Source: Calendula officinalis (taxonomy: Eukaryota; Streptophyta; Magnoliopsida; Asterales; Asteraceae). From it: DNA of 64,000 bases. Under the pieces are notes generated by a model, which saw only the letters and a list, made by a program, of their open reading frames with translations, made no database searches and was not told the DNA's origin. A program made the translations under genes and the position numbers. Below are positions 57,427 to 64,000 of the stretch, in pieces. Within the stretch, counting starts at the first letter, position 1. The number at the start of each line of letters is the position of its first letter. The stretch is taken from NCBI GenBank assembly GCA_963853835.1, contig OY970832.1, positions 2,996,001-3,060,000 on the forward strand. The letters run 5' to 3'.

Positions 57427-60400
57427 TTATTCTACATCCACCATTTGTGCTTCAACAAAGCCATCATCAGGTCTGTTAGCTTCTTCAGTCCCATGACCAC
57501 TACCATTGAATTTAAGGATTCTAAGCTTTCCTTCCTGCAAAGATTCACAATTATTTATGACACAAGATGCATACTTTGGTGGCCAATATGGAAGTTTTGA
57601 TAGATATGTGGCCTTAATAGAAGAATACAAACCTTTGTGCCATAGGCAATGCCTCCTCCAGAGAAAGGGTGAAAAGAAGCTACATTCACCTCATCTTCTG
57701 CACTCGGGAGCACACTCACAAGTTCCATATCCGAAACTCTATACACCTAAATACAGAAAATAGAAGAGTATTTTTTCTTAATTGGAAATACAGAAAAGAA
57801 ATGAGTTTTTTTTTTTTAATTTGGAAATACCGAAAATAAATGAGTATTTTTTAAAAATTTGAAATTACAGAAAAGAAATGATTTTTTTTTAATTTAGAAA
57901 TACAGAAAATAAATTAACATTTTTTAAAAATTGGAAATACAGAAAATAAATGAGTTTTTTCTAAAAAAATTAAGAAATTGGAAATACATAAAATAAATGA
58001 GATTTTTAAACTGGAAATACAGAAAAGAAATGAGTATTTTTTTGAATCTGGAAATACAGAAAATAAATGAGTATTTTTTTTTAATCCGGATATACAGGAA
58101 ATAAATGAGTAATTTATTTACCTCCAAAACTGTGTAAACGGATAAAGAAGTATCCCCGTTCATATCAAGGCTTTTGAGAAGAGAACTATGTCGTCGGCCA
58201 TATGCAAGCAGTATGTGCTCAGAACTAGGTGAAAACTGCACCAAAAACACAAGATCAAAATTATTCCAATATTAAAAACTAAAATATGTTTCTTTTTCAA
58301 ACTTTAACATTTATGTAATCTACTCTATATAATGTTAATTGCAGTTTTAAGGATTAAAAGTCCATTATTCTTGTTAAATTAAGTAAACATAAAAAAAGAA
58401 CAAAGGATGCAAAATAACCAGATAAACTAGAAAATAATAATAATTACCTGAATCGACGTTAAACAGTGAGCAGCTCTAATCGGCCTCGAGATAAGTACCG
58501 AACCAAACCTACACAAATATATAAAAAAATTGTGAGATCACAATTTTAGCATACAAAATACAAGTTGTGAATAATTAAGGAGGTGAAAATGAAATTATAC
58601 GTTGGTTCTTCAAGTGAATATACTCTGAGTTCATAGATGAGCTGGCGAGCAGAGATTGGATGACGTGTAGGAGATGTCCCGGGCCCCACGTTTTCTAGAT
58701 TTTGTTGTGTTGTAATCCCTAAATCAGTTTCAAATTGAGGAAGAGCACATGCAACACAAGCTGCTAGATATCTCCCGCATGGTGAAAAGTGGGCCCCCAT
58801 TTCACTGCAATAATTTACCACCATATAAGTAACCCAAATGAGGGTATTTTAGTCATTTTAGGTCAAAATGGACGAAAAAAATGAAATTTGAATACCATAG
58901 GGACAAAAATCACAAAACTATAAGTGTAGGGACGAAAATAGGGACAATTTCTGTAATTTACTCTTAAATTATTATTTGTATGCATATATACGGTATAAAG
59001 GTGAAATCAAGATTCGGCCCGTGTAACCCGTTCCCTTTTATCTAGCATTTCAATTCGACCCGTTTGAGATTGAAAAAAAACTGGGTCACAAAATCTTACC
59101 TGCAAAGAACAGCATGTGGTATAGTCAACCGACATCTTTCAACCTTAAGCAAAACACACGGGTTTTTTGCATCGTGGGCCCATATTCTCAGCTTTACAGT
59201 ACAAGGTAATTCAGCAGCTGCAGTAGCAGTAATTGATGCAGATATTTGAGACTGTATCCTACTAATCATAGGAATCGGGTCACCCGATTCATTAGTCTCA
59301 TTAATCGGGACCCGATTTGTACTATATTCGGGCTCGTTTCCAACTAAATATCTATGCGGGCCACCAGCTTGATTATGACCCATTAACCATCCTTGCATAA
59401 ATGGTACTTCCCAACGTACACGGTCTCTTGATAGGTCTTGACCCAGCTGACCGAACTGACCGGATGTTGGATCGGGCACGTTTTCGGTAACGGAAATATC
59501 CATGTCGGAAGCCGTATTTTGATGGGACCCACCTTGGTCAAAGGGTATGACATTCGGGTCAACGGGTGTTGAATCGGGTATGGTGATTGGGAAAAGTGGT
59601 AAGGGTATTAATGGTAATTCAGGTGCTAAACTTAACCGGTCAATTCGATGCATGTTGCCCATATATACAGCTGGCGGGGGGTAATGTAAATAATCCATAG
59701 ATGTTGCAGGTGCCATTGTAGAATCTGAAGAATCAAGATCATTCACCTGCAAGAAAAAGTGCGTCAAATACGATTACAAAGATTAGAATATTATATTATT
59801 TCAATTTTCTATAATAATTATTTTTTGAAAAAAATGATTTTAGAAGGTTTTATGCATTACAAATTACACTTATTGAGGTTTTTGACCCAGACCTCCAAAA
59901 TAATTGTCCATAAAAAGTGTCTACTTCCAAATTAATTTACATAGTTTCTTCCCATTATACCCTTTATTACAGCCTATCATAAAAGTGAATTAATTACACA
60001 TTTCTACAAGTGTCTATTTTAAAAGGGTAAAAATGACATTCAACCATTTAAAAATTCATTAATTGCACATTAAATAGGCTGAGATTGCCACTTTTAATGC
60101 AAATTAAAAATTAAAAAATAAAAAAAACCTCGGCGGTTAATAAAAGTGGAGCGGAATGTGGATGGAAATGCACAGCACGGAGAGAACGTCTTGTTCTTAA
60201 TATAATTGCAGGTGAAGAAGTCTCTCCTTTGTTGTTGTACTGCCATAAATATAGCTGAAATTGAAAAAAATATAGTCAATATAACATATAATAACTAACT
60301 TTACAAAAACTTAAGTTAGTTATATTAACACCTTATGTCCTGCAGCAACCGCAAGCAGTTCTCCTTCAGAGTGAAATGCAATTGAAGCAATAGGCCGATC

Positions 60401-61953
60401 TGTCATAAACACAAATATGCAGACATAAAATAATCAGAATTTTGAAAGTCAATTAAAAATATTAGATTATTATTAAAATATCATACTAGTATTTGGCACA
60501 CTATTGTTTAAAATTAAAAAAAAGGAAAGGAATTTTGGTAATTACAAAAATCACGGGATCCTATGCATTCTGATGTAATTGCATTCCATAAACGAACTTC
60601 ATGATCCAAACTTCCACTCGCAAGTATATCTGAACGCAACGGGTGAAATCTAACCTGTAAATTCAAATAAAACAAAATAATTATATAACTAATTATGTCA
60701 CATATTCAAAAAAAAAAAAAAAAAAAAAAAAGCCTATCAGGAAATAACTATAAAAGGATTAATGTGATTTGTATAATTGTAACTTACCACCCAAGGTGTT
60801 CTTCGATGTCCACTCAAAACCTTTAAACATTTCCCAGTTTGACAATCAATTATTTTCACAGTATGATCACCACTGTCAACCAAAAAATATAATTAAATAA
60901 TTTCTAGCAGCAAAAGAAAAGAGTTAAAAATATTAATAAATAAATAGACAACATACTGAGTAGAAGCAAGAATTTTCCCATCTGGACTAAATGCTGCTGC
61001 AATAGTTGACCTAGGTGAAGGCCATAATGAACAGTATTTGGCTGATAAAGACCCCAATGATTCAGCTTCCACCCTACAAAAAGAGATAATTTAAAAAAAA
61101 TATATTCAATTATTCTTTTTATTTAATATTAAATACCTAAATGTATCAGCAAGACAGCAACATAAATAAAATTGAAAATGTATAATTAGTTAATTACCAT
61201 GAAAGAAGTTCACGCCTTGAATCCCTTGCATTTTGACTTTTGGGCTTAACAAATGACCGATTGCTGTGATCATAAGTTGTACTCCCCTGCTTTTTTGGCG
61301 AATATTTTTTAATCCTTGGAGCTATCTCTCTTTTGGTCAACATTTGGAACACATTCTTACTACTGAAACAAAAACTAACAGGTTAGACAGCTAGTATCCA
61401 ATGATTTTCACCACTAAAATAAGTGTGCTAGCTTTGGAAAATAAAAAAGTTATTCATTTGCTTCAAATTTACAATATAAAACATGCAAAAACCTAAAATA
61501 AAATACTGTTTTCAGAATAGGATAAATTAAATAGTCTTATGCATCACTAATGGACATCAAAATCCATCATATAAGCTCAAATATTTAAGGATCTAGCTCA
61601 ATTTTAAGAATTACAATGGAATTACACACACTGCATAGTGAAATTACCTAATTAGGGATCTAGCTCAATTTTGAGAATTACACACTCCAAACAGTGAAAT
61701 TACATAGAAGAAGATAAAAGCAAATCAGGCCACTAAATTCTATCAACACATCAAATTTCTATATCCTAGCATCAAGTACTCGATCCAAATATCAAAATTC
61801 AGCATCGAACAATCAAAATTCTTAAATTTGAAATGAAGAAACAAAAGTGAATGAATTTTAATTACGAATAATCATGAAGAGACATGTAATTCGATCTCAC
61901 TTTTGATGTGCTGGTGAAGATGAACGATCACCCAGATACGAATTTGTCTTCAT
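57427..61953 (-). CDS. AMBRA1-like WD40 repeat protein
   Basis: Thirteen exons on the minus strand: 61901-61953, 61198-61362, 60957-61073, 60788-60872, 60546-60654, 60332-60399, 60129-60254, 59100-59746, 58601-58804, 58448-58508, 58122-58235, 57633-57746 and 57427-57534. All phases agree and give 656 aa. After a basic N terminus (NVFQMLTKREIAPRIKKYSP), WD repeats cover about residues 80-240 (GDHTVKIIDCQTGKCLKVL, ILASGSLDHEVRLWN, LLAVAAGHKLYLWQ). A long Pro/Gly/Asn-rich insertion follows (exon 8), and then more propeller blades (HFSPCGRYLAACV, QFSPSSEHILLAYGRRH, VASFHPFSGGGIAYGTK). A propeller split by a disordered insertion is the mark of AMBRA1, a DDB1-CUL4 substrate receptor and autophagy regulator in animals; the plant homologues are probable E3 adaptors. 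It appears intact. Confidence 0.87.
57765..58120. repeat. Intronic minisatellite in the AMBRA1-like gene
   Basis: About eight imperfect copies of a 40-50 base unit containing GGAAATACAGAAAATAAATG plus a T-run, in tandem between exons 11 and 12. Confidence 0.85.
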
Positions 61954-63608
61954 GATTGTAAATCAAGCTGCGATAGGTTTATTCAAGAAGTGCTTATTGA
62001 ATCCCGAACACATAAAACCCTAGATTTAACAGTCGATCTCACTGGGTTTCTCTATTCGATTGGATTTAGTAATTTGGGAATTTTGATTAGAGAAACCCTA
62101 GCGAGCGAGCGAGAGAGAGAGAGAGAGGTTAATCCGGGACGGTGTCTGTATGATGTGGAACAGAGGAGACAAATTTCTCGCACTCAGCCTCTCCCAACAG
62201 AGTGGCGCGTCACTAAATCCGTCAGTAGCGCCACATCATCACATCCTTACCGACACGCTACTGACACGGTCGTGCCAACCATAACCCATCACTAACACAT
62301 CACTAACCCTTAAAATATTACATTTAACCCCCATCCTCCCTCACAAAACGCTCCCCGACGCCTTCTCTCTCCCGTCGAAAAGACGACGTCTCGCCCACGA
62401 CGCCGGCCACGACGGCTCGGTGCCAACGCCGTCGTGGCTCGACGCCCCGTCGACGCCCCCCCGACGGCTTCCGTTAGCAGCGGTCTCACTCACCTCTATT
62501 TTTATATGTTTTGTTTTGTTAATTAAAACACAAAGAAATAGATATTTTATTTCTACAATTTTTTTTTAATATTCTTTTTTATAATGGGTTTGATATTGGT
62601 ATAATTATTTTCTAAATTTTATGAGGTTTGAGTTCTACACCACAAAAGTTAGTTTACATATTACAATTTATGGTATGATATGCTTGTATATCTTCTTTAA
62701 AAGTTGTTTGTTGTGATTAATAAAATATATAGTAAATATATTACTGTGAAAAAATTTGATAAGTTAAATTATTCAGAAATTAGTATACAATCTTTAATTT
62801 AAATTAAATTTGTAAAAAAAGAAAATATTAAATACATGTGTTATGTTGTCATCATGACACATAGATATAAGTTGTGTATATATGTTGTCATTATTCGAAG
62901 AAATTATTTCGATGTGTTCACATTTCTCGGTCTCTTATTCTTGTTTTAATTTCAAACCCTTACATAATTCGTCCAATGTGTCCATTTTAATACCTCTAAT
63001 TTATAGTCAAAAGCATATGATGCAACATATATTCCTTTTCACTTGTTTATCTTCCAATAGTAAAAGCATACGGTATTTTTAGGAATTTTATAAGTAACAA
63101 CATTTGAATACCACGTGCGAATATTATGAGGATTATCCACACTAAGGTTTCATGAATCTTATGCTTTTGACTACTACACTTAGGTCACTGCACAGTTTTA
63201 AAACCGGACTGAACCGAGAAAAAAGTTTCAGTTGGACCAAGGACCAAACCAATAATTTATTGGACCAGACCGGACTAAGAAGCGTTTTTTTTTTTTTTTA
63301 TAACTTTTTTAGGTTTTGGACCGAACCGGACCGAGAACCAAATTTGCATGGAAATTCAAACCGATAATCGGACCAGTATAGCTCAGTTCGGTACGGTTCC
63401 TGTTCGGTACAGTCCGCCAGTTCTCAGTGTAGTTTTCACATGTCTAACTACACTTTTAGGGATTTTATGCCAAAAAAAGAAAGAAAAAGAACAGGATACT
63501 TTACAACCAACACAACAACCAAACTGCATAAAATTAAAACCGATAGATGCAGAAAATACTATGTATCAGCAAAAAGCATCAAGAAAACACAAAACATGTT
63601 TTGACTAA
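61954..63608. other. Leader/promoter of the AMBRA1-like gene and intergenic spacer
   Basis: A GA-repeat (62104-62128) sits in the presumed leader. A GC-rich patch at 62340-62480 contains an 11-bp stem hairpin (GCCACGACGGC 62406-62416 / GCCGTCGTGGC 62428-62438). About 63190-63420 is GGACCGAACC-type repeat. No further gene recognised. Confidence 0.45.
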
Positions 63609-63766
63609 CTATAATTTGGGGCCCCATATGCGAACGGTTTGATCATCACTTGCAGATGCTAGCATTTGGTGCCTTTTAGGATTCCAGCTCACACAGTTTA
63701 CTGTCATTGAATGACCAGAGAGAACCTCAATTGGATCAGATATACGTCTATTCCAAATATACACCT
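63609..63766 (-). CDS. WDR26-like WD40 protein, last exon (partial)
   Basis: The final exon, after an AG acceptor, encodes VYIWNRRISDPIEVLSGHSM, TVNCVSWNPKRHQMLASASD and DQTVRIWGPKL, then TAG at 63609. The 'VYIWNR', 'GHSMTVNCVSWNP' and 'LASASDD.T.RIWG' blocks are the last two WD blades of plant WDR26/GID7-type proteins, subunits of the CTLH (GID) ubiquitin ligase complex. Upstream exons lie beyond base 64000; 63767-64000 is intron. It has the same strand as the neighbouring AMBRA1-like gene but no sign of shared origin beyond the WD40 fold. Confidence 0.82.
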
Positions 63767-64000
63767 GCAATGGCACACAAAAAAAAAAAGAATTATAATA
63801 AATAATCAGTTCATCAGTTAAAGATAGTTGGCCAATTTTACATTTATCTCAATAATGAGAACGGGTCAAACGGGTTGCAAATCACCTAAAGACTAAATAA
63901 AGTATATTTTTAATGTTGTAAAAAACAAGTTTTATCCGTATAAAACAATTTTCATAAGAATGGGCTATCTTCTTTTACCATTTAAGGGTAAAATAGTCTA

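Noticed and set aside
1..64000. CRISPR array, bacterial operon or integrated virus
   Set aside because: No regularly spaced direct repeats with unique spacers, no prokaryotic gene organisation and no viral replication or capsid genes were seen; all large repeats are explained by transposons or tandem duplication.

Overview
This is a window of AT-rich nuclear DNA from a eudicot plant. The evidence is spliced genes with GT..AG introns, plant-only families (Aux/IAA, PDLP, SUVR WIYLD domain, xyloglucan GT47), plant-type SINEs, Helitrons, MULEs and Stowaway-like MITEs. An asterid such as Asteraceae is possible, but I cannot prove the lineage from the sequence. I saw no CRISPR array, virus or bacterial-type operon.

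Layout: (1) 1-7.6 kb: a tandem duplication of the 5' part of a SUVR-type histone methyltransferase gene (minus strand). Each copy was later hit by different transposons, so each copy is a natural 'empty site' for the other's insertions. (2) 9.2-12.0 kb: a PDLP-type DUF26 gene with a frameshifting deletion. (3) 16.2-20.6 kb: a small plant gene of unknown function whose start codon is split by an intron and whose third coding intron holds a 3.36-kb Helitron carrying fragments of casein kinase 2 alpha and an SMXL/D53-like gene. (4) 21.4-25.5 kb: a complete G3BP-like NTF2+RRM gene. (5) 26.7-28.3 kb: a complete Coa1-like mitochondrial gene. (6) 28.8-33.8 kb: transposon-rich (MITE, MULE, GGT-rich element, truncated LINE). 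(7) 35.7-37.8 kb: a complete Aux/IAA gene in which an exon-intron junction is triplicated in frame. (8) 39.2-42.4 kb: a complete TH2-type TenA/HAD thiamine gene (minus) with a changed HAD nucleophile. (9) 43.0-48.3 kb: MITEs, a LINE tail, a MULE-type MITE and a gene-fragment-bearing element flanked by long TA repeats. (10) 48.6-50.2 kb: an intact single-exon GT47 gene (minus). (11) 51.3-54.6 kb: two Helitrons three bases apart, the first carrying the ankyrin half of an ankyrin-AAA ATPase gene. (12) 55.7-56.8 kb: a hAT element, then tRNA-Arg(ACG) and tRNA-Leu(CAG). (13) 57.4-62.0 kb: a complete AMBRA1-like WD40 gene (minus). (14) 63.6 kb to the edge: the last exon of a WDR26-like gene (minus).

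The genes do not form an operon or an obvious pathway; they are independent nuclear genes. The strongest observations are the Aux/IAA triplication, gene capture by Helitrons and a Pack-MULE with clean target-site evidence, the duplicated SUVR promoter/exon block, and two single-gene lesions (PDLP frameshift, TH2 HAD Asp-to-Gly). Exon boundaries were read by eye from reading frame, splice consensus and phase, so they should be checked against RNA data.
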